A stretch of 30,918 nt of DNA from Bdellovibrionales bacterium. GTDB taxonomy: Bacteria > Pseudomonadota > Alphaproteobacteria > UBA9219. The notes below the pieces were generated by a model. The model made no database searches. It was not told the origin of the DNA and was given only the letters and a program-made list of their open reading frames with translations. Position numbers and translations under genes: made by a program. Shown in pieces: positions 7,465 to 14,985 of this stretch (position 1 is its first letter; the number at the start of each line of letters is the position of its first letter). The stretch is taken from positions 1 through 30,918 of the forward strand of contig JBAZRW010000014.1 in assembly GCA_041662785.1 (NCBI GenBank), in the 5' to 3' direction.

Positions 7465-9777
7465 CTAATTGATCCACTTGGCCAAAATTTGGGTGATTTG
7501 CTCTTGCCGCAAGGGCTTATTGAGGTAATCATCCATGCCCAAGCGAAGGCATTTTTCACGATCCCCAACCATGGCATCAGCCGTCAGCGCCACAATGGTC
7601 GTGTGCTGCCCCGACACATCTTCGTTTTTACGAATAGCCTCGGTGGCCTCAAACCCATCCATTTCCGGCATCTGGCAATCCATAAAAATAATGTCGAATT
7701 TTTCTTTCGTGGTCGCCTCAACCCCCTCGCGTCCGTTGACCGCAGCCGTCACGACGCAGCCATGCTTTTCCAGAATCTTGGCAATCAACATCAAGTTGAT
7801 TTTCATATCCTCAACAACCAGAGCCTTCACGCCCGCAAACATATCGGGTCTAATCCCATGATGGGCGCGCCCCGTTTGAGCCATGCTGGTAATAAGCGCC
7901 CGCGTCACAACAGGCATCCGCTCTCCCTCACCCGCCGCCTCAAGTAGAAGCTGCATCATGCCTTTAAGGTGATCGGGATAAAAGGGCTTAAGAAGATAGC
8001 CATTGAATCCATATTGAGCAGCAAACTCGGTGTTCACAACCTGCCCATAGGCCGAAATAAGGATAAAGTGAGGCTTCCTTCCCGTAAACTCAGGGCTTTG
8101 AGCCCAGCTTGTTAGCTCGCGGGCTTCACTGCTGCGAATCCTATAATCGGACAAAACGAAATGATAGGGATCACCAACGCGCAAGGCCGTTTCTATCGCC
8201 TCTTTCGCGTCAACAAGGCTAGAGACAGTATCAACGCGCATGCCCCATTTCTGCGTATACTTTTCAAGAAGGCTGATAACCATGGGGCTTTCATCGGTCA
8301 GCAAGACCCGTTTGTCCATCAAATCAGCCTCTGAAACCACGGGAGCCTGCACGGGCGCTTTGGGACAGAGCCCCAACAGGACATCAAAGCTAAAGCGGGA
8401 GCCTTTGCCTAGTTGGCTTGTGACCGTCACCGAACCATCCATCAAACTGACCAACCCTTTTGAGATGGCTAGCCCCAACCCACTGCCACCAAACTTGCGC
8501 GTTGTGGCTTCTTCGGCCTGCGAGAATTTATCAAAGATATAACTTAGCTTGTCTTCTGATACGCCAATGCCCGTGTCCTCAACCGTAAACTTGGCGCGGT
8601 AGCGTTCAGGCGTTTCTTGATGAATATCCAAACGGATGAGAACATACCCAACTTCGGTAAACTTAACGGCATTCCCCACCAAGTTGAGCAGAACCTGCCT
8701 TATACGGCCCGGATCGCCACAAAAGTGATGTGTATCTTCATCGGGCAAATCTACTAATAGCTGAACACCCTTTTCCTGAGTCCTGACGGATATCATATCC
8801 GTGACATCGCTAATAATTTTGACAATATCAAAATCGATGGACTCCAGCTTGATTTTGCCTGTTTCAATCTTGGAGAAGTCAAGAATATCGTTGATAATCT
8901 CAAGCAGATTTTCGCCCGAACGACGAATGGCCTCAACCCAGCCGCGTTGATCATGGGTTAAATCCGTATCCAATAGAAGATCCGACATTCCCAGCACGCC
9001 ATTCATGGGGGTGCGGATTTCGTGGCTCATATTTGCTAGAAAATCGCTTTTGGCCGCTGTGGCTCGCTCGGCCAGTTCCTTGGCGGCTAGCAACGCTTCT
9101 TGCGCCTGCGTTCCTTCAACCAGTTTCTGCATCGCCGTTTTTTCACGCGTCTGATCGGTGGCGATCAAAACAACTTTCGTCAACTCGCCCTCGGTCGAGT
9201 AAACAGGACGATAGCCAAGCGTGACATACAGACCTTGGCTATGCAGATACACCTTAGGCGCCAACGCCATCACCTCATCAAAGCTCAATTGGCTTTTTCT
9301 GGAAAACATAATGTTCAAAAGCTCAATAAAGACATTTCTGTTTTCGGATGGCAGGCGCAGAATATCGACGATGTTCTTTCCGCTTGGATTTGTCTCCAGC
9401 AACGTCATACAGGCCCTAGAGAAAACGCCCGAACAGGTGCCCTTTTCATCAAAGAACAAAAGCCCCTGCCCCAAGCTATCTAGCATGGCGTTGATCGCGA
9501 TATTCAAATCTTCAAGCCTGTAGTTCGCCTCGTTGAGCTCGCCCGAGCTAAGCTCAAGATTACGCAACGCCATCTTCAGGCGTTCTTCATATTGCTGATA
9601 GACGGCTTCGATGCTGTCAAAAAACGGAGGGATACTGCCCAGCAAAGGCCCATAAACGTCGGCCAGAACGGGGCTTTTTTCTTCCATAAGAGCCTTAAGT
9701 TCTAAAAATCTTTTTTCGCTATCCTCATAGCCAAGAAACTTCTTGAGTTGTTTAAGAAGTTTGCGAGACCTAAACAT
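7465..9777 (-). CDS. Hybrid sensor histidine kinase with two receiver domains
   Basis: A soluble-looking hybrid kinase of about 770 residues with no membrane segments. Order: N-terminal region with a probable coiled coil (about 55-95), a PAS-like sensor region (about 95-215), HisKA with the phosphorylated His in NMSHEIRTPMNGVLG (His252), HATPase (NLVGNAVKF, EDTGIGV, FGGSGLGLAISKGL), then two receivers. Receiver 1 (about 490-610) has the phosphoacceptor Asp in VLSDYRI and Lys in LLKPF but a TDES acidic pocket. Receiver 2 (about 650-768) is canonical, with FMDCQMPEMDG and NKP. The ATG at 9777 shares a base with the FIST gene's TGA; a GTG at 9780 is the alternative. The overlap implies translational coupling and a shared signal. 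Confidence 0.93.
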   Translation of the reverse strand: MFRSRKLLKQLKKFLGYEDSEKRFLELKALMEEKSPVLADVYGPLLGSIPPFFDSIEAVYQQYEERLKMALRNLELSSGELNEANYRLEDLNIAINAMLDSLGQGLLFFDEKGTCSGVFSRACMTLLETNPSGKNIVDILRLPSENRNVFIELLNIMFSRKSQLSFDEVMALAPKVYLHSQGLYVTLGYRPVYSTEGELTKVVLIATDQTREKTAMQKLVEGTQAQEALLAAKELAERATAAKSDFLANMSHEIRTPMNGVLGMSDLLLDTDLTHDQRGWVEAIRRSGENLLEIINDILDFSKIETGKIKLESIDFDIVKIISDVTDMISVRTQEKGVQLLVDLPDEDTHHFCGDPGRIRQVLLNLVGNAVKFTEVGYVLIRLDIHQETPERYRAKFTVEDTGIGVSEDKLSYIFDKFSQAEEATTRKFGGSGLGLAISKGLVSLMDGSVTVTSQLGKGSRFSFDVLLGLCPKAPVQAPVVSEADLMDKRVLLTDESPMVISLLEKYTQKWGMRVDTVSSLVDAKEAIETALRVGDPYHFVLSDYRIRSSEARELTSWAQSPEFTGRKPHFILISAYGQVVNTEFAAQYGFNGYLLKPFYPDHLKGMMQLLLEAAGEGERMPVVTRALITSMAQTGRAHHGIRPDMFAGVKALVVEDMKINLMLIAKILEKHGCVVTAAVNGREGVEATTKEKFDIIFMDCQMPEMDGFEATEAIRKNEDVSGQHTTIVALTADAMVGDREKCLRLGMDDYLNKPLRQEQITQILAKWIN

Positions 9778-10928
9778 CACTCACCTGACTTTTCGGTAAT
9801 ATACGTTATCGTCATCGTCTGGTTGTGCAGCTCTGTTCGGCCCGTTGCCGTGTATGAGCATATCTCGCCATACGAATAATAACCCGCCATCGGCGTCTCC
9901 GGCAGGAAGGAGTCCGACACCGCCTCAATCTCATCATCAACATCGATGCCCAGAATGATACGCCGCCCTACGCAGCTGACAACGATGGCGCAGCCATTTT
10001 CCTCTGACCCCGCATGAGTACGCAGCGCCTCGGCAGCGGCCTGCGCCGCCCCTTGCACCAACGCGTCCGTGTCGGCATGCATAAGGCAGACTTGGCAGCC
10101 TTGAGGCATATCGCCCGCCAGAATTATAGCCTCTTTTTCATGATCAATGTCCAAAGCGCTGCGAATAAGGCCCGACGTCGTGCGGTCGCTGCGCAAAATG
10201 GCAAAAGGATAGGCAAGGCCGCTGGCCGGCAGCGCTTTGGCTTTATCGCCTAAATACTGTTTATACAACTGAAGCGCTGGTTTTCCATCCAACTCGTAAA
10301 GAATATTGTTGTCGGCCTTTGTCACGCGCCGCGTGGGGCCAAAGGGACGCCAACCGCCTTCAGAGCCGCAACTCACAATAATAGAATCGCCATAAAGACC
10401 GACAGCGACAACATGGTCATTCGACAGATCACCATTGCAAAGCGTAAAGGTTTCTTTGAAGTCCAGCCCATCACCGGCAAGGCCGCCCGAGATCAGGACA
10501 TTGCGCCCCAATATGCTGTTCATGCCATTGATAAGTCCACTTCCGTTGATATTCCGCCCAATACCAAAAACAAGGACGGCTTTGAGGTCGGGCGTTTTAA
10601 GCTGGTTGGCGATTGACTCACCCACCATCAAAGAATCTTCTTGTTTCAAGAGGGGCGCGCTCACCGCTTTGACGGACGTGTTGTCAAAATGCATGGCCAA
10701 CATAGAAAAACTGTCTTTTGAAAAACCCTCTTTCCCTATTTCTCCGGCGGTCGAACAACCCAAAACCGTTTTGTCCCTAAGTATTGTCAGAACATTTTTG
10801 ACAAACTCTTGATCGCGCCACAAGGAAGGGGCGGCAAAAAGGAGGATCAAAGAAGGATCAATGGCAATAGCCTCTTCCAAGGCTTCGACAATTTTATCTT
10901 TCTGTTTTGTGAGGGAAAGGCTTTTCAT
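9777..10928 (-). CDS. FIST-domain sensor protein, NosP-like
   Basis: A 383-residue cytoplasmic protein with FIST N and FIST C domains. Typical FIST features are LLFAAPSLWRDQEFV, VLGCSTAGEIGKEGF, the GDGLDFKETFTL segment and, in the C domain, YELDGKPALQLYKQYLGDKA with CAIVVSCVGRRIILG. FIST proteins sense small ligands and sit beside kinases or chemoreceptors. The NosP subgroup is a haem-based nitric oxide sensor encoded next to a hybrid kinase (NahK), and that arrangement is reproduced here, so NosP is the leading guess. Haem binding is not shown by the sequence. The frame is open to 10961, but the ATG at 10928 gives a usual FIST start; neither has a strong ribosome-binding site. Confidence 0.85.
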   Translation of the reverse strand: MKSLSLTKQKDKIVEALEEAIAIDPSLILLFAAPSLWRDQEFVKNVLTILRDKTVLGCSTAGEIGKEGFSKDSFSMLAMHFDNTSVKAVSAPLLKQEDSLMVGESIANQLKTPDLKAVLVFGIGRNINGSGLINGMNSILGRNVLISGGLAGDGLDFKETFTLCNGDLSNDHVVAVGLYGDSIIVSCGSEGGWRPFGPTRRVTKADNNILYELDGKPALQLYKQYLGDKAKALPASGLAYPFAILRSDRTTSGLIRSALDIDHEKEAIILAGDMPQGCQVCLMHADTDALVQGAAQAAAEALRTHAGSEENGCAIVVSCVGRRIILGIDVDDEIEAVSDSFLPETPMAGYYSYGEICSYTATGRTELHNQTMTITYITEKSGE

Positions 10929-11159
10929 GATGAAATCCAAAGGGATGGGGGGGCGTAACATGAGACGTTATACAGGAATAAAGAATCAGTGTTACTTTAT
11001 CGTAAAAATCTGCCCCCTTCTGATCAATCATTTCGACCCCCTTTCTTATAAAAACAAGGGCCTAATACAATGGTGTATTTCTCTAAACCCGCCTCCTTTT
11101 TCTCCGTCGAGGGAAAATAGTCCTTTTCTTTGCCACAATTTCAGGTCAATTTGCCCCTC

Positions 11160-11828
11160 ATGAAACATATCCGCCCCTTTCTTTTGGCCTTAAGCCTTCT
11201 TCTTTGCCTTGCTCTTCCCGCTTGGGCCGAGCAAACGCCCGCCACCTCAACCGATGCTCCCGTCGCGGCCAAGCTAAGCGCCAAGGAACAGGCCGATGTC
11301 AACCGCATTGAGGCTTATCTGAACGACTTGAAAAGCGTTGGTGCGAATTTCCTGCAGGTCAGCGACTCGGGCAACCTACGCCACGGCGCGCTTTCCATTC
11401 AACGTCCGGGCAAAATGCGCGTCGTCTATGATGCGCCGGATAAGGACTTTATCGTCGCCGACGGCTCACGACTTAACATCTGGGATGACGAGATGGGGCA
11501 GCAAACAACCGTTGGGCTTGATGAAGGAATGGCCTCGTTTATTTTGCGCGAGAATATCAAGCTGTCGGGCGATGTGGTCGTGACGCGCTTCGTCCGCTTT
11601 CCGGCCAAGATTGAGGTGAGCCTTGTCTCGGTGAAAGAGCCTCATGAAGGCGAGCTAACGCTCATCTTTGAAGACAATCCACTGAAGCTGCGACAGTGGC
11701 GCATTCTGGATCCCCAAGGCCGCACCACAGGCGTGAACCTTGAAAACGCCCGCGAGGGGATTGAGTTTCCGGAAAACACCTTTGTTTTCGTCTCCCCCAA
11801 ACTTGGCAAAAATAACTACAACAAATAG
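11160..11828 (+). CDS. lolA: Outer-membrane lipoprotein carrier LolA
   Basis: LolA is the periplasmic chaperone that takes lipoproteins from the LolCDE exporter to the outer membrane. The 222 residues begin with a clear Sec signal peptide (MKHIRPFLLALSLLLCLALP, cleavage likely after AWA). The mature part has the LolA pattern: VNRIEAYLNDLKSVGANFLQ, GALSIQRPGKMRVVYDAPD and DGSRLNIWDDEMGQQT. The ATG at 11160 is chosen because it starts the signal peptide; the frame extends 30 bases further only with a TTG. In many alphaproteobacteria lolA follows ftsK, which is not the case here. It converges with the rhodanese gene. Confidence 0.92.
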   Translation: MKHIRPFLLALSLLLCLALPAWAEQTPATSTDAPVAAKLSAKEQADVNRIEAYLNDLKSVGANFLQVSDSGNLRHGALSIQRPGKMRVVYDAPDKDFIVADGSRLNIWDDEMGQQTTVGLDEGMASFILRENIKLSGDVVVTRFVRFPAKIEVSLVSVKEPHEGELTLIFEDNPLKLRQWRILDPQGRTTGVNLENAREGIEFPENTFVFVSPKLGKNNYNK

Positions 11829-11840
11829 GTCGAATAGACC

Positions 11841-12227
11841 CTAGCCCCTAGAGCGCGCCCAAGCGTTCATCCCGCCCGTTATATTCTCGACATTGGTGTA
11901 GCCTTGCTGGATCAATAAGGCGGTGGCGTGAGCGCTACGATTGCCAGAGCGGCAGATCAGCACAACAGGCTTGTCGCGAGGAACCTCGGCAAGGTGGGAG
12001 GCCAGCGAACCAAGCGGAATAAGTTTCGCGCCATCGATATGGCCTGCCTCAAACTCATAAGATTCACGCACATCAATCAACACGGGCGGCATCGCGCTTT
12101 TAAGCCGTTGCGCCAACGTCGTAACGTCAATGGAAGGAAGATCAGAAGAACCCATCGTAATCACCTTGAAACCATAAAAAACCAGCACGAAAAGAAGAGC
12201 AAATACGGCAAGACCTACAAGTTTCAT
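11841..12227 (-). CDS. Membrane-anchored rhodanese-like protein
   Basis: A 128-residue protein with one N-terminal membrane segment (KLVGLAVFALLFVLVFYGF) followed by a single rhodanese domain. The active-site loop is VLICRSGNRSAH with Cys92, so sulfur or persulfide transfer is chemically possible. Upstream features PVLIDVRESYEFEAGHIDGA and the C-terminal GYTNVENITGGMNAW are typical of the GlpE/PspE-like group. The domain probably faces the periplasm or lies at the membrane surface; orientation cannot be fixed. The ATG at 12227 has a GGAAGAG site just upstream and gives a clean membrane anchor. A terminator hairpin lies about 90 bases upstream in its possible leader. Confidence 0.9.
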   Translation of the reverse strand: MKLVGLAVFALLFVLVFYGFKVITMGSSDLPSIDVTTLAQRLKSAMPPVLIDVRESYEFEAGHIDGAKLIPLGSLASHLAEVPRDKPVVLICRSGNRSAHATALLIQQGYTNVENITGGMNAWARSRG

Positions 12228-12317
12228 TTTCTCTTCCATCCTTGTGCAAAACGAGGGGCATCTTGCCCCCAGAAGATGGTTAAAGCAAGGCGAGACGAAA
12301 CGATAAGTGCGCAGATA

Positions 12318-12342
12318 CAAAAAAAAGCCCCCAAGGGGGGCT
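12318..12342 (-). terminator. Strong rho-independent terminator upstream of the rhodanese gene
   Basis: On the minus strand AGCCCCC and GGGGGCT pair around a short loop and are followed by eight T. It is a textbook terminator but has no annotated minus-strand gene before it. It therefore ends either a small RNA starting near 12400 or an attenuated leader of the rhodanese gene. Confidence 0.8.
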
Positions 12343-12404
12343 AAAGATCAAAAAACCGCGTAAAGGGCTGGTGGCCAACTTTTCCCCCCTAAGGGGCTAT
12401 ATTT
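12318..12404 (-). ncRNA. Candidate small RNA or attenuated leader
   Basis: About 85 bases on the minus strand, from an AT-rich stretch (TTAAAATATA) to the strong terminator at 12318-12342. The RNA would start with a small hairpin (CCCC-TTA-GGGG), contain GGCCACCAGCC, and end in the terminator. No reading frame with a ribosome-binding site is evident. It does not match 4.5S RNA as I know it. The promoter is weak, so this is an inference from the orphan terminator. Confidence 0.35.
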
Positions 12405-12407
12405 TAA

Positions 12408-12436
12408 TTCACTTGCCCCCCAAAATACATTATGGT
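12408..12436 (+). promoter_or_regulatory. Possible promoter of tRNA-Cys
   Basis: TTCACT (12408-12413) and TATGGT (12431-12436) are separated by 17 bases and lie about 28 bases before the tRNA. Both hexamers match the sigma70 consensus at four of six bases. The pattern is suggestive only. Confidence 0.3.
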
Positions 12437-12463
12437 GCGGGCACTTTAGAAGGAAAAACCTTT

Positions 12464-12537
12464 GGCGCGGTGACAGAATGGCTATGTAGCGGATTGCAAA
12501 TCCGTCAATGCCGGTTCGATTCCGGCCCGTGCCTCCA
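12464..12537 (+). tRNA. tRNA-Cys (anticodon GCA)
   Basis: A complete 74-base tRNA with encoded CCA. The acceptor arms GGCGCGG and CCGTGCC pair (one G-U), the anticodon loop reads ATTGCAAAT with GCA, and the T arm is GCCGG-TTCGATT-CCGGC. The discriminator base is U, as expected for cysteine. It reads the UGC and UGU codons. Confidence 0.96.
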
Positions 12538-12581
12538 TTAGGTTTTGTTAGCGAGCACAGCGAGCATTACAAAACCTAATG
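12536..12581. repeat. Perfect inverted repeat abutting the tRNA-Cys end
   Basis: CATTAGGTTTTGT (12536-12548) and ACAAAACCTAATG (12569-12581) are perfect 13-base complements around a 20-base loop containing GCGAGCACAGCGAGC. The left arm shares its first two bases with the CCA end of tRNA-Cys. No T run follows, so it is not a classical terminator; it may guide 3' processing or be the remnant of an element. Confidence 0.7.
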
Positions 12582-12924
12582 TCCGGCGTAGCTGCGAAGC
12601 AGCGAAGACGGGCTGGTGTCGTTGCATTTGATGACTGCCGCGCCGAAGCCCACAGGGCGAGGTTTCTATCCTGCACCCCTACCCTTATCCCCTACAACAA
12701 CACGGCGTTATTGCCGCCGTCTCTTTCCCCGCGCTCCACGCCTCCCTGCGGCGGCAATATGAAGGCTGGCGGCGACGCGGGGCTCCGCCCCCCACCCCTT
12801 CCCTCTAAAAATAAGCCCCTCCGCCTTGAAAGTAAAAAAAGCTGTTGGAAACCAAAGCCCCTTGTGAGAGCCTGTTTATGTAATCAAGCCCATGGTTTGA
12901 TTCTATTTAAGGGGGAGGTTTTTT
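12582..12924. other. Gene-poor spacer between tRNA-Cys and the orphan gene
   Basis: I see no convincing gene here. It holds an inverted repeat, ATTGCCGCCG (12710-12719) with CGGCGGCAAT (12749-12758), and a GC-rich hairpin around GGGGCTCCGCCCC. The final 25 bases carry the GGGGGAGG ribosome-binding site of the next gene. A reading frame at 12579-12938 overlaps that start, lacks a ribosome-binding site and is low in complexity. Confidence 0.5.
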
Positions 12925-13956
12925 ATGGCTCTTGTTGACATGGCTGATCGATTTGCGGCAACACGATGCCGTCCCCGTCCCTTGCAGGACCTGTTTAAAA
13001 AACACGCCATTGTCCTTGTCGGTGATGATTGCAGCGCTTTTTTTCTAGATAGGCGCGCAAGGGACAGAGCAGCCGATACGGACCCTAACAAAACCTTCCC
13101 TTTATGGAAACACAGGAGCCCCTATGAGGCCAAGGTCGGGTATATGGAGTTCATCTATGCCGCCTATGAACAAGGCGTGCAGGACGTGGGGATCGATATC
13201 GACTCTACCCTGCAAAAAAGGATCGATGACGCTCAACAAGCCTATCATCAGTTAGGGGAACAGCTAACCTCCGAAGACGTTTTTCATTCTCTTTTGGGTA
13301 ACCCCTATGCAACGCCCATGGATGTCGTCCTTCAAATGGCCGGTTCGCTGGAGATGGAGATTCATGCGGTGAACAGCGAGACTTCGAAAACGGCCACGTT
13401 GTTTCGGGAAGCCAAGGGGATCCTATCCGTTCCCGACACCGCCACAACATTTCAGGAAAAGGTTGAGGCCTATATGAAAACCGGTTTTGGGGCCGATAAG
13501 GCAACCCTCAACCGCCTGCTGCGGCGGCAGGCCTCACCATTCGAAGTCGATCTTATGCACGAACAAATGCTTTTGCGTTTGTCGGATACCAGCCATCAAA
13601 TTGAACGCTCTATTTTTAACGAAGGGGAAACCCTAAAAACGATTCAGGGCGCGATAGGCGATAGGCCTTTTTTAGGCTTTTTCCAAAACGGTCGCCTGTT
13701 CCAATCCTCTGCGGATCTGGATGGGCTTTTGCGCACCCACTATGGGGATGAGAACGTCGCGCGACTTTCCATGCTTTCGCTGGAAGATAAAGACTATCCC
13801 AAGGCTCCGCAGTATGATTATCAGTATTCGATGAAAGCCTGCACGGTTTCGATGAGACAGGAGCCTGTGCGCGAACGGCATGTGGGCACGACGCAACCAA
13901 TGCAGAGAAGCGAGCCGCAGATCCCCCGCCCCAAGATTTATGCGCTTCTTCGTTAA
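12925..13956 (+). CDS. Hypothetical protein of 343 residues
   Basis: I do not recognise this protein. It has a very strong GGGGGAGG ribosome-binding site before the ATG at 12925. It has no signal peptide or membrane segment and is probably cytoplasmic. Noticeable parts are KKHAIVLVGDDCSAFFLD near the N terminus, YEQGVQDVGIDIDSTLQKRI, a helical charged middle, and DRPFLGFFQNGRLFQSSADL followed by a basic C-terminal tail. The order beta strand-GDD, helix with GVxDVGID, then a late GF-rich strand vaguely recalls ChaN or TraB-type folds, but the histidine motifs are missing, so I do not assign it. It stands alone between tRNA-Cys and the rpsF operon. Confidence 0.75.
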   Translation: MALVDMADRFAATRCRPRPLQDLFKKHAIVLVGDDCSAFFLDRRARDRAADTDPNKTFPLWKHRSPYEAKVGYMEFIYAAYEQGVQDVGIDIDSTLQKRIDDAQQAYHQLGEQLTSEDVFHSLLGNPYATPMDVVLQMAGSLEMEIHAVNSETSKTATLFREAKGILSVPDTATTFQEKVEAYMKTGFGADKATLNRLLRRQASPFEVDLMHEQMLLRLSDTSHQIERSIFNEGETLKTIQGAIGDRPFLGFFQNGRLFQSSADLDGLLRTHYGDENVARLSMLSLEDKDYPKAPQYDYQYSMKACTVSMRQEPVRERHVGTTQPMQRSEPQIPRPKIYALLR

Positions 13957-14011
13957 AAAGGGCTGTTTTGATTGCTTTTTGCGCTGTTGACGCTTTGTTT
14001 TCCTTTTATTC

Positions 14012-14040
14012 TTGCCTATGGCGGGCTTTCCCGCTATAGA
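14012..14040 (+). promoter_or_regulatory. Possible promoter of the rpsF operon
   Basis: TTGCCT (14012-14017) and TATAGA (14035-14040) are 17 bases apart. Initiation near 14047 would give a leader of about 115 bases, long for this genome and consistent with a regulated ribosomal-protein leader. Confidence 0.4.
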
Positions 14041-14054
14041 GCGCCCAATAACTC

Positions 14055-14160
14055 CTTGCCGGATTCCTTGATTGAGAGTCCGGCTTGATCGGTGCAGCTG
14101 ACGATTTTGAGATGGTCTCAAGCCAGCGGCCGGTCGCCTAGACCCGAAGGGAGTGTGGAT
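14055..14160 (+). promoter_or_regulatory. Structured 5' leader of rpsF-rpsR-rplI, possible S6:S18 control element
   Basis: The leader has a perfect hairpin with arms GCCGGA and TCCGGC, then a second stem-loop TTGAGA-TGG-TCTCAA enclosed by GCTG/CAGC and CGG/CCG pairs, ending at CCCGAAGGGAG before the rpsF ATG. In several bacterial groups an S6:S18 complex represses its own operon by binding such a leader with a CCG bulge. Structure is seen here; the identity of the motif is inference. Confidence 0.4.
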
Positions 14161-14162
14161 CT

Positions 14163-14606
14163 ATGCCATACTACGAGTCCGTCTTTGTCGCACGTCAGGA
14201 TATTCCTGCGACGCAAGTTGAGGCCTTGACAACCTTATTCACCGACATCGTCACCGCCGCAGGTGGCAGCGTCAAAAAGACCGAACAATGGGGTCTTCGC
14301 ACGCTGGCGTACCGCATTCGCAAAAACAAAAAAGGCCATTATGTGCTGTTCAACCTTGATGCGCCCTCTGCGGCCGTCAATGAGATGGAACGCAACATGC
14401 GCCTGAACGAGGACATTCTTCGCTTCATGACCGTTAAGGTCGATGAACTTGAAGAAGGCCCCTCGGTCATGATGCGCCGCGACGAACGCGACAGCAACGA
14501 ACGTGGTGATCGCGGAGATCGCGGAGATCGTGGAGATCGCGGCGACCGTGGCGACAGAGCCCCTCGTGCGCCTCGCGCCCCTCGCGAAGCCGTTATCGAA
14601 GAATAA
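14163..14606 (+). CDS. rpsF: 30S ribosomal protein S6 with RGD-repeat tail
   Basis: S6 lies on the platform of the small subunit and pairs with S18. Residues 1-100 are the normal S6 fold (YYESVFVARQDI, EQWGLRTLAYRIRKNKKGHY, MERNMRLNEDILRFMTVKVD). Residues 101-147 are an extension containing six RGD triplets in a row (114-131) followed by APRAPRAPREAVIEE. The triplets are encoded by six tandem 9-base units (14502-14555). S6 of many proteobacteria carries a charged tail, but this repetitive one is long and likely varies in length between strains. An AAGGGAG site precedes the ATG. It is first in the rpsF-rpsR-rplI operon. Confidence 0.95.
   Translation: MPYYESVFVARQDIPATQVEALTTLFTDIVTAAGGSVKKTEQWGLRTLAYRIRKNKKGHYVLFNLDAPSAAVNEMERNMRLNEDILRFMTVKVDELEEGPSVMMRRDERDSNERGDRGDRGDRGDRGDRGDRAPRAPRAPREAVIEE
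14502..14555 (+). repeat. Six tandem 9-base units encoding RGD
   Basis: Six consecutive units of the form CG(T/C)GG(T/A/C)GA(T/C) inside rpsF. The changes between units are all at third codon positions, so the peptide is conserved while the DNA has drifted. Such tracts can change copy number by slippage in steps of three residues. Confidence 0.9.
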
Positions 14607-14630
14607 TTTCAGGAATTAAAGGAGATCATC

Positions 14631-14957
14631 ATGAGCATTAACGAAACAAGCACAGGCGGAGCAGGCGGCAAGCGTCGTAGCAGCGGCTCAAGCAGCAGCG
14701 GCGGCATGAGCGGCGGTATGGGCGGAGGCCATTTCTTTGGTCGTCGCAAGACCTGCCCCTTTGGCGGCGAGGCAGCCCCCAAGATCGATTATAAAGACGT
14801 CCGTCTTTTGGGACGCTTTGTTTCCGAACGCGGCAAGATCGTGCCCTCACGCATCACCGCCGTATCCAACAAAAAACAACGCGAACTGAAGCAAGCGATC
14901 AAACTCGCGCGCTTTCTGGCCCTGTTGCCTTATGTCAATGACCGCGCCGGCGCGTAA
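14631..14957 (+). CDS. rpsR: 30S ribosomal protein S18 with Gly/Ser-rich N-terminal extension
   Basis: S18 binds the platform next to S6. The core (from about residue 36) is typical: GRRKTCPF, KIDYKDVRLLGRFVSERGKI, PSRITAVSNKKQRELKQAIK and ARFLALLPYVND. Before it is an extension of about 35 residues, very rich in Gly and Ser with scattered Met (SSGSSSSGGMSGGMGGGHFF), so the protein has 108 residues against the usual 75-85. The ATG at 14631 follows AAAGGAGA; internal methionines would lack a comparable site, so the extension appears to be translated. It begins 24 bases after rpsF. Confidence 0.94.
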   Translation: MSINETSTGGAGGKRRSSGSSSSGGMSGGMGGGHFFGRRKTCPFGGEAAPKIDYKDVRLLGRFVSERGKIVPSRITAVSNKKQRELKQAIKLARFLALLPYVNDRAGA

Positions 14958-14985
14958 AATCTCGCCAGTGCCCTAGGAGGAAAAC

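Noticed and set aside
12318..12404. Idea that this region encodes the 4.5S signal-recognition RNA
   Set aside because: The conserved tip sequences of the SRP RNA (GGUCAGG and GGAAGCAGCC) are absent.
12579..12938. A 119-residue frame in the spacer after tRNA-Cys
   Set aside because: It begins inside an inverted repeat, overlaps the start of the next gene, lacks a ribosome-binding site and has no conserved pattern.
14502..14555. RGD triplets as an integrin-binding motif
   Set aside because: They are in a cytoplasmic ribosomal protein tail; the repeated basic-Gly-acidic pattern is simpler to explain as a low-complexity charged extension.
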